Source of the DNA: Actinomadura sp. NBRC 104425
GTDB taxonomy: Bacteria > Actinomycetota > Actinomycetes > Streptosporangiales > Streptosporangiaceae
Length of the DNA stretch: 64,000 nucleotides
Assembly: GCF_030269545.1 (NCBI RefSeq)
Contig: NZ_BSTN01000025.1
Location: forward strand, 21,694-85,693
Direction: 5' to 3'
The notes under the pieces are model-generated. The model was not told the origin of the DNA and did not search any database. It worked only from the letters and a program-made list of their open reading frames with translations. Positions 13,578 through 23,057 of this stretch are shown piece after piece. The position numbers were made by a program, and so were the translations under genes. Each line of letters opens with the position of its first letter. The first letter of the stretch is position 1.

Positions 13578-13988
13578 TCAGCCCAGGTCGGGGAAGAACA
13601 GCTTGATCTCCCGCTCGGCGGAGTAGGTCGAGTCGGAGCCGTGCACGATGTTGGCGCCGATCTCCAGCCCGAAGTCGCCGCGGATGGTGCCGGGCGCGGC
13701 GTTCACCGGGTCGGTGGCGCCGGCCAGGGCGCGGAAGGCCTCGACGGCGCGCGGGCCCTCGACCACCATCGCCACCAGCGGCCCGCCGGTGATGAACTCC
13801 ACCAGCTCGCCGAAGAACGGCTTCTCGGCGTGCTCCTCGTAGTGCGCCTCGGCGGTCTCCCGCGACAGCGTGCGCAGTTCCAGCGCCACGATCTTCAGGC
13901 CCTTGCGCTCGATGCGCGAGATGACCTCGCCGACGACGCCGCGGCGGACGCCGTCGGGCTTGACCAGGACAAGAGTGCGCTCGGACAC
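13578..13988 (-). CDS. ndk: Nucleoside-diphosphate kinase
   Basis: Transfers the gamma phosphate from ATP to nucleoside diphosphates through a phospho-histidine. 136 residues from a GTG at 13988 (VSERTLVLVKPDGVRRG); an AGGAG lies about 10 bases upstream, whereas the ATG six codons earlier has no ribosome site. The active-site signature NIVHGSDS places the catalytic His near residue 115, and the protein ends IKLFFPDLG, of normal family length. Single gene with its own terminator. Confidence 0.96.
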   Translation of the reverse strand: MSERTLVLVKPDGVRRGVVGEVISRIERKGLKIVALELRTLSRETAEAHYEEHAEKPFFGELVEFITGGPLVAMVVEGPRAVEAFRALAGATDPVNAAPGTIRGDFGLEIGANIVHGSDSTYSAEREIKLFFPDLG

Positions 13989-14105
13989 GGGTGGTTCACT
14001 CCTCATGCGTACGGATTGGAGGTCGGGACGCGCCGATCGCGGGCGCCCGCGGCGAAGGGGGCCGGGCCCTGGAGGGCCTGCACACCACTGCCTCTCGCGC
14101 GAAGC

Positions 14106-15743
14106 TTACCGCTCCCCGCCGCCTGGAACCGCCCGGCTCCCCGGTCCGGACGGCATCCTGCGGCCCGCGGCGACGGCCAGGGCGGCGGTGAGGACGCCCG
14201 CGGTGACGAGCCAGAGGCGGTAGCCGGCGGCGAGCGCGGCCAACTGCTGCGCCGCGGTGTCCGGCAGCGTCCGCTGCCACTGCCCCGCCTGCAGCGACAG
14301 CACGATGAGCTGTCCGGTGAGGATCGCGGGCGGGCACAGCGACAGCCCGTACAGCGCCGCGCCGGCGCCGATTCCGCGCAGGGACGCGGCCAGCGCCCCG
14401 CCCAGGCCCGCGCCCAGCGGGACCAGGCACGCGGTGAGCGTCCAGCGGCCCGCCGGGCCGTCCGCGGCGAGGATGAGCAGGACGGCGGCCGCCACCAGCC
14501 CGAAGCCGCCGAGGACCGGCGCCCGCGTGCCCTCCGGCGGTACGCGGGCGGTGGCGAGCGCCCCGGCCACGGCGGCGCAGGCGGCGGCCGCGAACGGCAG
14601 CGGCGACACCCCGCCGCCCTCCCCCGCCGCGGTCTGCACCAGCCCGGCCAGCGGGCCGGTCACCGGGTACGCCAGCAGCCCCGCGGCGGCCATGACGAGC
14701 GGAAAGGCCCGGGCGGCGGGCGTCGTGCGCGCGTCGGCGGGGCCGTCGTCGCGGCCGCCGGTCAGGGCGAGTCCGAGGAGCGTCACCACGCCGACGCCCG
14801 CGACGACCAGGCGCGCCCCCGGCGACCACCCGTAGGTGGCGACCACCGCCAGGAAGGCGAGCGCGGCGGCGGGGACGGCGGCCAGCAGCAGCTGCGCGCG
14901 CTCGGCGCTGCGCGCCGCGCCGCGGGCGGCGGGCGGCGCGTGCGCCGGCGGGGTGCCGCGCAGCAGCAGGAGGCACAGCAGCGCGGCGCCCAGCGCCATG
15001 GCGGCGACCTGCGGGTACGGGGCGAGCGCCAGGCGCCAGTCGACGGCGCCGGTGGCGGGGTCGGGGCGCGGCGCGGCGTGCAGCGTCATCGGCATCGCGG
15101 CCAGCAGCGCCCCCGCCAGCGTGCCCGCCCACAGCGCGACCGGCAGGGCGCGGCGGCGTTCCAGCGCCGGTTCCAGTGTCAGCGCGAGGGTGGCGGGCAA
15201 CGCGATGCCCGCGCCGAGGCCCTGCGCAGCCCGGGCCGCGGCGATGAGCGGGACCGAGCCGGCGTACCGGGCGGCGACCAGCCCGCCCAGCAGGCACAGC
15301 AGCCCGGCCGCCAGCACGTGCCGCGCGGGCAGGCGGCGGACGGCCACGGCGGCCGGCGGCACGGCGACCAGCAGGGCCGGCAGTGCGGCGCCGGCGGCGC
15401 GCACCAGGTCGGCGGCCGCGGCGTCGTCCAGCCGCAGCTCGTCGCGTGCGGCGTCGAGGGCGCCGGGGCCGCAGCCCGGCAGCGTGAGCGCCACGGCGGG
15501 CAGCGCGGTGACGGTCACCGCGATCACGGCCGCCGTCCGGGCCCGGCCGGGCCCGCGTTCGCGCTCGTGGTCGCGCTCGCGTTCGCGCCGGTGGGCGGGC
15601 GGCGGCTGCCGGGCGGGCGCGGCGCCGTTGGGGACGGGTGCGGGCACGCCGAACTCCACGGTCCGGGTCGGGTCGGCGGAGCGGCCGCGTGCGGCTCCGC
15701 GCGCCGGTTCGCGTGAGGGTTCGCGTGAGGGTTCGGAGGACAC
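14106..15743 (-). CDS. MFS-type membrane transporter
   Basis: 545-residue polytopic membrane protein. After a ~70-residue Arg/Glu/Pro-rich cytoplasmic tail containing REPSREPARG repeats, about 12-14 hydrophobic segments follow. The first inter-helix region (ALDAARDELRLDDAAAADLVRAAGAAL) and the RAAQGLGAGIALPATLALTLE stretch, given here only as family-level cues, resemble drug:proton antiporters of the 14-TM (DHA2) group. GTG start at 15743 has AAAGGAG ten bases upstream. Substrate cannot be told from sequence. Extremely GC-rich, Ala-dense codon use. Confidence 0.7.
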   Translation of the reverse strand: MSSEPSREPSREPARGAARGRSADPTRTVEFGVPAPVPNGAAPARQPPPAHRRERERDHERERGPGRARTAAVIAVTVTALPAVALTLPGCGPGALDAARDELRLDDAAAADLVRAAGAALPALLVAVPPAAVAVRRLPARHVLAAGLLCLLGGLVAARYAGSVPLIAAARAAQGLGAGIALPATLALTLEPALERRRALPVALWAGTLAGALLAAMPMTLHAAPRPDPATGAVDWRLALAPYPQVAAMALGAALLCLLLLRGTPPAHAPPAARGAARSAERAQLLLAAVPAAALAFLAVVATYGWSPGARLVVAGVGVVTLLGLALTGGRDDGPADARTTPAARAFPLVMAAAGLLAYPVTGPLAGLVQTAAGEGGGVSPLPFAAAACAAVAGALATARVPPEGTRAPVLGGFGLVAAAVLLILAADGPAGRWTLTACLVPLGAGLGGALAASLRGIGAGAALYGLSLCPPAILTGQLIVLSLQAGQWQRTLPDTAAQQLAALAAGYRLWLVTAGVLTAALAVAAGRRMPSGPGSRAVPGGGER

Positions 15744-15867
15744 GGCCTTGCTCCTTTGGGAGATGGTCGTCCGCCGACGCCTTTCCCCGCGGCCGGGCGC
15801 CTGAATTGGGCGTTAAGTCGAAATGGCGGGAATTCGGCGGATGATTGATGTGCCGTCGTCTCCGAAT

Positions 15868-16185
15868 TTAACGCGCCCCGGCGTTCTCCGCCTTGCGTCC
15901 GAGCCAAATGGCGGTGACCCACAACGCGCCGAACAGCGCGCCGAGGAAGAACATGGTCGGCACCATGAATCCGGTGGCGATGATGAGGACCTGCAGCACG
16001 CCGCCCGCGGGCACCGCCCAGCCGAACCGCAGCAGCCCGGCCAGCACCACGCACAGCATGGCCAGCCCGCCGCACACGCCCCCGGCCGTGGCCCCGTCCA
16101 CGCCCAGCACCGCGACGGCCACCGGGATCGCCAACGCGATCACGATCGCCTCGCAGACCAGCACCGTCGCCAGCAGCCGTCTCAT
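15868..16185 (-). CDS. DUF4233 small membrane protein
   Basis: 105 residues with four hydrophobic helices (LLATVLVCEAIVIALAIPVAV; GGVCGGLAMLCVVLAGLL; VLQVLIIATGFMVPTMFF; LGALFGALWVTAIWL) and a basic end RKAENAGAR. The conserved FMVPTMFFLGALFG box is typical of DUF4233. The family is found almost only in actinobacteria directly downstream of folC, as here (51 bases after it). Function unknown; co-occurrence suggests a link to folate or to neighbouring ndk/valS housekeeping genes. Confidence 0.85.
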   Translation of the reverse strand: MRRLLATVLVCEAIVIALAIPVAVAVLGVDGATAGGVCGGLAMLCVVLAGLLRFGWAVPAGGVLQVLIIATGFMVPTMFFLGALFGALWVTAIWLGRKAENAGAR

Positions 16186-16236
16186 CGCCTCGCTCCGCTC
16201 ATCACCCGGTCGTCCCCGCCCTCAGGTCGCCCGCCC

Positions 16237-17664
16237 TCACTCCGCCGACGGAGCGCCGACGCGCAGCAGGGTGCGGGCGTCGCCGACGGTGACCACCGAT
16301 CCGGTGATCAGCACGCCGGCGCCCGCGTACTCGCCCGTCTCCTCGGCCAGGCCGATGGCGCGGTCGATGGCGTCGTCCATGCGCGGCACCAGGTGCACCC
16401 GCTCGGCGCCGAACACGCCCTCGGCCAGCTCCGCCAGCTCGCCGGGGTCCATGGAGCGCGGCGAGGAGTTGCGGGTGACGACCACCTCGGCCAGCACCGG
16501 CTCCAGCTGGTCCAGCACGCCGGCCACGTCCTTGTCGGCGGCCACGGCGACGAGCCCGACCAGGCGGCTGAACCCGAACGACTCGTGGATCGCCTCCACC
16601 GTCGCGGCCATGCCCGCCGGGTTGTGCGCCGCGTCCAGCAGCACGGTCGGGCCGGTGCGCGCCACCTCCAGGCGGCCGGGCGAGGTGGCCTTGGCGAACC
16701 CGCTGCGCACCAGCGCCGGGTCGAGCTGCCCCTCCTCGCCGCCGGCGTAGTCGTCGCCTGCGGCGATGCGGGTGGCCGCCTCCAGGCTCGGCTGGGCGCG
16801 GGTGGGCGCGCCGGACGCGAACGCCTCGACGGCGGCCAGCGCGACGGCCGCGTTCGCCGCCTGGTGGTGGCCGAACAGCGGCAGGAAGATCTCGTCGTAG
16901 GTGCCGTGCAGGCCGCGCAGGGTGAGCTGCTGGCCGCCGACCGCCACGTCCCGGTGCAGCACGCCGAACTCGATGCCCTCGCGGGCGGCCACCGCGCCGG
17001 TCTCGGCCACCCGGCGCAGCAGCACCTCGGCGGCGGGCAGCGGCTGCTGCGCCAGCACCGCCACCGCGCCCGGCTTGATGATCCCCGCCTTCTCCGCGGC
17101 GATCTTCTCGATGGTGTCGCCGAGGTGGCGGGTGTGGTCGAGCGCGACGGGGGTGACGACGGCGACGTCCCCGTCGGCGACGTTGGTGGCGTCCCATGCG
17201 CCGCCCATGCCGACCTCGACCACCGCCACGTCGACCGGCGCGTCGGCGAACGCCGCGTACGCCATCGCGGTCAGCACCTCGAAGAACGACACCCGCACGC
17301 CGTGCTTGTCGTCCACCAGGCGCACGTAGGGCAGGATGTCGCGCAGCACCTCGACGAAGCGGCGCTCGCCGATCGGCTCGCCGTCCACGGCGATCCGTTC
17401 GTGCAGCGCGGTCAGCTCCGGGCTGGTGTACAGGCCGGTGCGCAGGCCGCGTTCGCGCAGCAGCGTCTCGACCATCCGCGCGGTGCTGGACTTGCCGTTG
17501 GTGCCGGTGATGTGGATCACCGGGTAGGCGCGCTGCGGCTCGCCCAGCACGTCCACCAGGTCGCGGATGCGGTCGAGAGACGGTTCGATCTCCCACTCGA
17601 CCCCGCGGCTCATGATCTCCCGGACGGCTGCGGGGTAGTCCGACGGCTCTTCCACCTGGTTCAC
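16237..17664 (-). CDS. folC: Folylpolyglutamate synthase/dihydrofolate synthase
   Basis: Mur-ligase-fold enzyme that adds glutamate to dihydropteroate and to folates. 475 residues from a GTG at 17664 (VNQVEEPSDYPAAV) with GGAG just upstream. P-loop ITGTNGKSST near residue 50; the YTSPELTALHERIAVDG substrate loop; EVGMGGAWDATNV; HPAR-like region TVLLDAAHNPAGM near 345. Next gene in the same direction is DUF4233. The gene is divergent from a FolC-like paralogue that starts 113 bases away. Confidence 0.94.
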   Translation of the reverse strand: MNQVEEPSDYPAAVREIMSRGVEWEIEPSLDRIRDLVDVLGEPQRAYPVIHITGTNGKSSTARMVETLLRERGLRTGLYTSPELTALHERIAVDGEPIGERRFVEVLRDILPYVRLVDDKHGVRVSFFEVLTAMAYAAFADAPVDVAVVEVGMGGAWDATNVADGDVAVVTPVALDHTRHLGDTIEKIAAEKAGIIKPGAVAVLAQQPLPAAEVLLRRVAETGAVAAREGIEFGVLHRDVAVGGQQLTLRGLHGTYDEIFLPLFGHHQAANAAVALAAVEAFASGAPTRAQPSLEAATRIAAGDDYAGGEEGQLDPALVRSGFAKATSPGRLEVARTGPTVLLDAAHNPAGMAATVEAIHESFGFSRLVGLVAVAADKDVAGVLDQLEPVLAEVVVTRNSSPRSMDPGELAELAEGVFGAERVHLVPRMDDAIDRAIGLAEETGEYAGAGVLITGSVVTVGDARTLLRVGAPSAE

Positions 17665-17776
17665 GATGCTCCATGCTGCGTCGACCGACCTTTGCAGCCT
17701 ATCGCCGCCCGCCCGCGCATCCGCCCGGACTCCCGGCCTGCGAGCATGGATGGCCGGGGTGTGATCGGGGGGTGCG

Positions 17777-19012
17777 ATGGACGCCGACGAGGTGTTCTTC
17801 CGCGAGTGGCACGCCCGGCGGCGCGGCCAGACGCGCGACCTGGGCCGGGCGCGCCGCGTCGCCGGCCTGCTGGGCCTGGGCGGCCTGCGGATCCCGGTGC
17901 TGACGGTGGTGGGGTCCAAGGGCAAGGGCACGGCGGCCACGTACGCGTCCGCCTGCCTGGCCGCGGCCGGGTGGCGGGTCTGCACGGTGACCAGCCCCGG
18001 ACTGCGCGGCAACACCGACCGGATCCGGGTGGACGGCCGCGCCATCGGGGAGGACGGCCTGCGCGCGCTGGGCCGCCGGATCGAGGACGCGCTGCGCCGG
18101 TTGCCGCCTTCCGGGGCCGGCTACCTGTCGCCCGCGGGGCTGTTCACCGTCGCGGGGGCCGCGCACGGGGCCGGTGTCGGCGCCGACGCGCTGGTGCTGG
18201 AGGCGGGCATGGGCGGCCGGTCGGACGAGGTGTCGCTGTTCGCCCCGGACGTCGTCGCCGTCACGCCGATCTTCGGTGAGCATCTGGGCGTGCTCGGCGG
18301 CACCGTCGAGGCGATCGCCGCGGAGAAGGCGGGGGTGGCGGCCCGGGGCACGCGGGCGGTGGTGTCGGCGCCGCAGGAGCAGGCGGTCGCCGCGACGCTG
18401 GCCGGCGTGGTCGCCGACCGCACCGGCGGCGCCGCCGCGGTCGAGTACGTGACCGGCGACGGCGGCGAGGTGCCCGCGGGGGCGCTGCCGCCGGGGCTGG
18501 GCCGCGTCAGCGCCGCGGTGGGCGTCACCGCCGGGCTGCGGCTGCTGCGGGCGTGCGGGGCGGCGGGGCCGGGGGCGGCGCGGCTGCGGTCCGTGCTGGA
18601 GTCGGTGCGGCTGCCGGGCCGCCTGTCGTGGCACCGGCTGCCGGGTACGGCGACGCAGGTCCTGGCGGACTCGGCGATCGACGCGACCGGTGTCGCCGCG
18701 GCGCTGGACGCCGCGCACGCCCGCTGGGGCGCCGTCGACCACGCCTTGGTGTGCCTGCCCGACCACAAGGACCTGGACGGCGCCGTGGCGGCGCTGGGGG
18801 CGCTGCCCGTCACGTTCGTGCGGCTGCCGTACGGGCATCTGCGCTTCACCCGTCCGCTGCCGCCGCACTGGTCGGTGATCGACGCGGCCGACCTGACCCG
18901 CGAGGGCGTCGCCGGGCTGGGACGGCGCGTGGTCGCCCTCGGCACCGTCTACTTCGTCGGGCTCGTGCTGGACCTGGTGGACGCCGACACCGGCCGGCTG
19001 TTCACCGTCTAG
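17777..19012 (+). CDS. FolC-like Mur-ligase family paralogue
   Basis: 411 residues starting at an ATG with GGGGGG upstream. It has the Mur-ligase/FolC layout: P-loop VVGSKGKGTAATYA near residue 44-57, CTVTSPGLRGNTDRIRVDG (compare YTSPELTALHERIAVDG in FolC), LVLEAGMGGRSDEVSLF, and VAVTPIFGEHLGVLGGTVEAIAAEKAG, split here by position. Instead of the FolC DAAHNP motif it has LADSAIDATGVAAALDAAHARW, so the glutamate-ligase half is remodelled. It is shorter than FolC (475). It stands head-to-head with genuine folC and tail-to-tail with the repeat protein at 19014. Probably an ATP-dependent amide ligase on an unknown substrate. Confidence 0.7.
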   Translation: MDADEVFFREWHARRRGQTRDLGRARRVAGLLGLGGLRIPVLTVVGSKGKGTAATYASACLAAAGWRVCTVTSPGLRGNTDRIRVDGRAIGEDGLRALGRRIEDALRRLPPSGAGYLSPAGLFTVAGAAHGAGVGADALVLEAGMGGRSDEVSLFAPDVVAVTPIFGEHLGVLGGTVEAIAAEKAGVAARGTRAVVSAPQEQAVAATLAGVVADRTGGAAAVEYVTGDGGEVPAGALPPGLGRVSAAVGVTAGLRLLRACGAAGPGAARLRSVLESVRLPGRLSWHRLPGTATQVLADSAIDATGVAAALDAAHARWGAVDHALVCLPDHKDLDGAVAALGALPVTFVRLPYGHLRFTRPLPPHWSVIDAADLTREGVAGLGRRVVALGTVYFVGLVLDLVDADTGRLFTV

Positions 19013-19013
19013 G

Positions 19014-20165
19014 TCACTTCTCCAGGTCGGCGCGCATGCGGCGCATCAGATCGGCCATGGCGGCGGTGTCGTCGCCCACGGTGGGCAGGTTGGACGCCAC
19101 GAACCCGAACGAGGTCTCCGTCGCCCACGAGCAGTAGACGTGCACGTCGGACAGGACGGCGAAGGTCCCGCACACGCCGCGGCCGCCGCCCTTGCCCGGC
19201 TTGACGTTGCGCGCGGTCAGCACCGTGCTGGGGCGCGCCCGGCGCAGGAACGCGGCCGGGTCGCCGATCTTGCCGGTGCCGCCCAGGAACACCACGTTCT
19301 GGGAGCGCTGCGGCAGGTCGGCGTACACGGCGGCCACGTTGCCGGCCCGTTCGGCGCCGCCCGCCCGCACCGCCGACGCGATGAACGGGTAGGCGGCGGT
19401 GGCGGCGGGCATGCCGGGGGTGCGCTGCAGGCCGCCCGCGACCGCCGCCGCCGTGATGCGGTGCCGGGCCGCCTTCGTGCCGCCGTCGCCGGAGCCGCCC
19501 TGCCGCAGCGCCGGCGCGCCCACGGCCAGCGCCGCGACCAGCCCGACGGATGCGGCCAACGCCATGATCACGACGATGCGGCGGGTGGTGCGCCGCTTCA
19601 CCGCAGGTTCGCCGGACGCCTGCCCGGACGGGGTCTGCCCGGATGCGATCTGCACGGACCGGGCCTGCGCGGCGCCGACGGCGCGCTGCGGACCCGTGGA
19701 CACCACCGGGTGCGCTCCGGACGTCACCACCGGGTGCCCGCCCGACGTCACCACCGGGTGCCCGCCCGACGTGACCACCGGGTGCCCGCCCGACGTGACC
19801 ACCGGGTGCCCGCCGGAGGTCACCACGGGGTGGCCGCCGGACGTCAGCGTCCCGTTGGCCGTGGGGAGGGCGTGCGGGCCGGTCGAGACGTCCCCGGGCG
19901 TCCCGGCCAGGTCGGGGATGCGCTGCGGCCCGGAGGTCAGGTCGGCGGGGGCCTGCATCCACCACGGCTGCGCGGGAAGCTCCGCCGGGGGCCCGTCCTG
20001 GCCCGCCGCACCGCCGTCCAGAGACGGCATCTCGACGTCGACGGCCGTGGTGGGCGCAGTGGACGCCGCGGGGGCGGGAGGCGCGGACGCGGGGACCGCG
20101 CGGTCACCCGCCTCGTCCGGCACATCGGAGCGATGGGGCGAATCAGCCAACGAGCCTCCCGACAT
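19014..20165 (-). CDS. Repeat-containing membrane-anchored protein, paralogue of 23058 gene
   Basis: 383 residues, function unknown. A ~210-residue Pro/Ala/Ser/Gly-rich cytoplasmic arm carries six copies of the octapeptide TSGGHPVV. A basic segment (KRRTTRRI) then leads into one transmembrane helix (IVVIMALAASVGLVAALAVGA). The extracytoplasmic C-terminal domain (~140 residues) has VVFLGGTGKI, two cysteines (GVCGTF, VYCSWA) and ends MADLMRRMRADLEK. The same ordered motifs appear in the protein encoded at 23058-23804, on the other side of valS. ATG at 20165 has only a weak ribosome site, so the start is uncertain. Confidence 0.6.
   Translation of the reverse strand: MSGGSLADSPHRSDVPDEAGDRAVPASAPPAPAASTAPTTAVDVEMPSLDGGAAGQDGPPAELPAQPWWMQAPADLTSGPQRIPDLAGTPGDVSTGPHALPTANGTLTSGGHPVVTSGGHPVVTSGGHPVVTSGGHPVVTSGGHPVVTSGAHPVVSTGPQRAVGAAQARSVQIASGQTPSGQASGEPAVKRRTTRRIVVIMALAASVGLVAALAVGAPALRQGGSGDGGTKAARHRITAAAVAGGLQRTPGMPAATAAYPFIASAVRAGGAERAGNVAAVYADLPQRSQNVVFLGGTGKIGDPAAFLRRARPSTVLTARNVKPGKGGGRGVCGTFAVLSDVHVYCSWATETSFGFVASNLPTVGDDTAAMADLMRRMRADLEK
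19701..19844. repeat. Six tandem 24-bp units inside the 19014 gene
   Basis: Six head-to-tail 24-base units, each reading CACCACCGGGTGCCCGCC plus GACGT-type ending on the plus strand with few substitutions. They encode the octapeptide TSGGHPVV (the last copy TSGAHPVV). The three central copies are nearly identical, implying recent expansion by slippage or unequal exchange; copy number is likely to vary between strains. Confidence 0.95.
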
Positions 20166-20266
20166 CTACATCCAGCCCCGAAGCACGCGGATCACCGGAA
20201 TGATCACACGGGATGGTAACGCCGCAAAGCCGGGCATGCCGCGCGTTCCGCACACCTGACGGCAAC

Positions 20267-20298
20267 GCCGCGCCCCGCCGCGGACGGCGGGGCGCGGC
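20267..20298 (-). terminator. Hairpin terminator of valS
   Basis: Perfect 14-base arms (20267-20280 and 20285-20298) around a CGGA tetraloop, ten bases past the valS stop codon. No T-tract. Confidence 0.75.
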
Positions 20299-20307
20299 AG
20301 GACGCGA

Positions 20308-22932
20308 TCAGGCCGCGGGCAGGGCGGCCAGCTGGGACTCCAGACGGGCGATGTCGGCCTCGGCCTGGCTCAGCCGGTCGCGGGTCTTGGCGACCACGGC
20401 CTCCGGGGCCTTGGCCACGAACGACTCGTTGCCGAGCTTGCGCCGGGCCTGCTCGGCCTCCTTGCGGGCGTTGGCCAGGTCCTTCTCCAGGCGCTTGCGC
20501 TCGGCGGCCACGTCGATGGCCCCGGCGGTGTCCAGACGGACGGTCACGCCCTCCACCGGCAGCGACGCGGTGGCCGAGAAGCCCTCGCCCGGCGCGTCCA
20601 GGCGCAGCAGCATCCGCACGCCCTTCTCGTGGCCGGCCAGCGGCGACCCGCCCCACTCCAGGGCGGCGGCCACCCGCTGCCCCGGCTTGAGGCCCTGGTC
20701 GGCGCGGAACCGCCGGACCTCGGTGACCAGCCGCTGCAGCGACGCCACCAGCGCCTCGGCGTCGTCGTCGTGCCGGGCCGCATCCGCCTGCGGCCAGGCG
20801 GCCCGCACCAGCGTCTCCTCGCCCGTCAGGGACGTCCACAGCTCCTCGGTGACGAACGGGATGACCGGGTGCAGCAGCCGCAGCAGGCGGTCCAGCACCT
20901 CGCCCAGGACGCGGCGCGTGGTGTCGGCGGCGGCGGGGTCGTCCAGCTGCACCTTGGACAGCTCGACGTACCAGTCGCACACCTCGTCCCACGCGAAGTG
21001 GTAGAGCGTCTCGCACGCCTTGGCGAACTCGAACGACTCCAGGTGCGCGTCGACTTCGGCGATCACCTTGTTGAGCCGCGACAGGACCCAGCGGTCGACG
21101 GTCGTCAGCCCCTCCGACGGCAGCTCGCCGCGCACGTGCGCGCCGTTCATCAGCGCGAACCGGGTCGCGTTCCACAGCTTGTTGCAGAAGTTGCGCGAGC
21201 CCTGCGCCCACTCGTCGGCCACCGGCACGTCGCCGCCGGGGTTGGCGCCGCGCAGCAGCGTGAACCGGGTGGCGTCGGCGCCGTAGCGGTCGATCCAGTC
21301 CAGCGGGTCGACCACGTTGCCGAACGACTTGGACATCTTCTTGCCGTGCTGGTCGCGCACCATGCCGTGCAGCGCGATCACCTTGAACGGCTCGACCCCG
21401 TCCATCGCGTACAGCCCGAACATCATCATCCGGGCCACCCAGAAGAACAGGATGTCGTAGCCGGTGACCAGCACCGACGTCGGGTAGAAGCGCCGCAGGT
21501 CGGGCGTGTCGTCCGGCCAGCCGAACGTGGAGAACGGCCACAGCGCCGAGGAGAACCAGGTGTCGAGGACGTCGGTGTCCTGAGTCCACCCGGCGGGCGG
21601 CTCCTCGTCCGGGCCGGGGCACACCGTCTGGCCGTCCGGGCCGTACCAGACCGGGATGCGGTGCCCCCACCACAGCTGGCGGCTGATGCACCAGTCGTGC
21701 ATGTTGTCGACCCACTCGAAGTAGCGGGCCGCCAACTCCGGCGGGTGGATTTGCACGCGGCCGTCGCGGACGGCGTCGCCCGCGGCCTTGGCCAGCGGCG
21801 CGACCTTGACGAACCACTGCAGCGACACCCGCGGCTCCACGACCGTGGAGCAGCGCTGGCAGTGCCCGACCGAGTGCGCGTAGGGGCGGACCTCCTTGAC
21901 GATCCGGCCCTGCTGGCGCAGCGCGGCGACCACCGCGGGACGCGCCTCGAACCGGTCCAGGCCCTCGAACGGCCCGTGCGCGGTGATCACACCGCGCTCG
22001 TCCATGATCGTCAGCGAGGGCAGGTCGTGCCGCCGCCCGATCTCGAAGTCGTTGGGGTCGTGCGCCGGGGTGACCTTCACCGCGCCGGTGCCGAACTCGG
22101 GGTCGACGTGCTCGTCGGCCACCACCGGGATGCGCCGGCCGGTCAGCGGCAGCTCGACCTCCCGGCCCACCATGTGCTTGTAGCGCGGGTCGTCGGGGTG
22201 CACGGCCACGGCGGTGTCGCCGAGCATCGTCTCGGCCCGGGTGGTCGCCACGACGATCTCGTCGTCGCCCGACCCGTACCGGATCGACACCAGCTCGCCC
22301 TCGCGGTCGGCGTGCTCGACCTCGATGTCCGACAGGGCGGTCAGGCAGCGCGGGCACCAGTTGATGATGCGCTCGGCCCGGTAGATCAGGCCGTCGTCGA
22401 ACAGCCGCTTGAAGATCGTGCGGACGGCGCGGGCGCGGCGCTCGTCCATGGTGAACGCCTCGCGGCTCCAGTCGACGCTGTCGCCCAGGCGGCGCATCTG
22501 GCCGAGGATGCGCCCGCCGGACTCGGCCTTCCAGGCCCAGACCCGCTCGACGAACGCCTCGCGGCCCAGGTCGTGGCGGGACTTGCCCTCCTTGGCCAGT
22601 TCCCGCTCCACCACGTTCTGGGTGGCGATCCCGGCGTGGTCCATACCGGGCACCCACACCGCCTCGTACCCCTGCATGCGGCGGCGCCGCACGAGTGCGT
22701 CCTGGATCGAGTGGTCCAGCGCGTGGCCCATGTGCAGCGAGCCGGTCACGTTGGGCGGCGGGATGACGATCGAATAGGCCGGTCCGCCGGGGTTCCGCGC
22801 CGGATCGGCGGCGAAGTACCCTGCCGATACCCAGCGCTCGTACAGCCTGCCCTCGACGTCAGCCGGTTGGTACTTGGTGGGCAGATCGACGTGGGCGGCC
22901 GTCTGGCCGCGCTCAGTGCTGGGCGTTGTCAC
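20308..22932 (-). CDS. valS: Valyl-tRNA synthetase
   Basis: Class I aminoacyl-tRNA synthetase charging tRNA-Val. 874 residues from a GTG at 22932 (VTTPSTERG); earlier in-frame starts would add an atypical N-terminus. HIGH motif as HMGH near residue 66 after PPPNVTGSL, KMSKS as KKMSKSFGNVVDP near 531, editing-domain signatures (TTRAETMLGDTAVAV) and a C-terminal coiled-coil arm (DVAAERKRLEKDLANARKEA) typical of ValRS. Flanked by the two related membrane proteins at 19014 and 23058. Confidence 0.97.
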   Translation of the reverse strand: MTTPSTERGQTAAHVDLPTKYQPADVEGRLYERWVSAGYFAADPARNPGGPAYSIVIPPPNVTGSLHMGHALDHSIQDALVRRRRMQGYEAVWVPGMDHAGIATQNVVERELAKEGKSRHDLGREAFVERVWAWKAESGGRILGQMRRLGDSVDWSREAFTMDERRARAVRTIFKRLFDDGLIYRAERIINWCPRCLTALSDIEVEHADREGELVSIRYGSGDDEIVVATTRAETMLGDTAVAVHPDDPRYKHMVGREVELPLTGRRIPVVADEHVDPEFGTGAVKVTPAHDPNDFEIGRRHDLPSLTIMDERGVITAHGPFEGLDRFEARPAVVAALRQQGRIVKEVRPYAHSVGHCQRCSTVVEPRVSLQWFVKVAPLAKAAGDAVRDGRVQIHPPELAARYFEWVDNMHDWCISRQLWWGHRIPVWYGPDGQTVCPGPDEEPPAGWTQDTDVLDTWFSSALWPFSTFGWPDDTPDLRRFYPTSVLVTGYDILFFWVARMMMFGLYAMDGVEPFKVIALHGMVRDQHGKKMSKSFGNVVDPLDWIDRYGADATRFTLLRGANPGGDVPVADEWAQGSRNFCNKLWNATRFALMNGAHVRGELPSEGLTTVDRWVLSRLNKVIAEVDAHLESFEFAKACETLYHFAWDEVCDWYVELSKVQLDDPAAADTTRRVLGEVLDRLLRLLHPVIPFVTEELWTSLTGEETLVRAAWPQADAARHDDDAEALVASLQRLVTEVRRFRADQGLKPGQRVAAALEWGGSPLAGHEKGVRMLLRLDAPGEGFSATASLPVEGVTVRLDTAGAIDVAAERKRLEKDLANARKEAEQARRKLGNESFVAKAPEAVVAKTRDRLSQAEADIARLESQLAALPAA

Positions 22933-23057
22933 GGGCCCAGATTCTACGGGCCCCGAGACGGTAGAACGCGCGGCCCCGGGCACACGTCCCGACTATCAGA
23001 CCCCCCACGGCCGGACGCCGCCGTCCGCGGCGCCCGTCCGACCCCCTGAGGAGTGAG

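Noticed and set aside
19701..19844. CRISPR array
   Set aside because: Units are contiguous without spacers and encode in-frame octapeptides.
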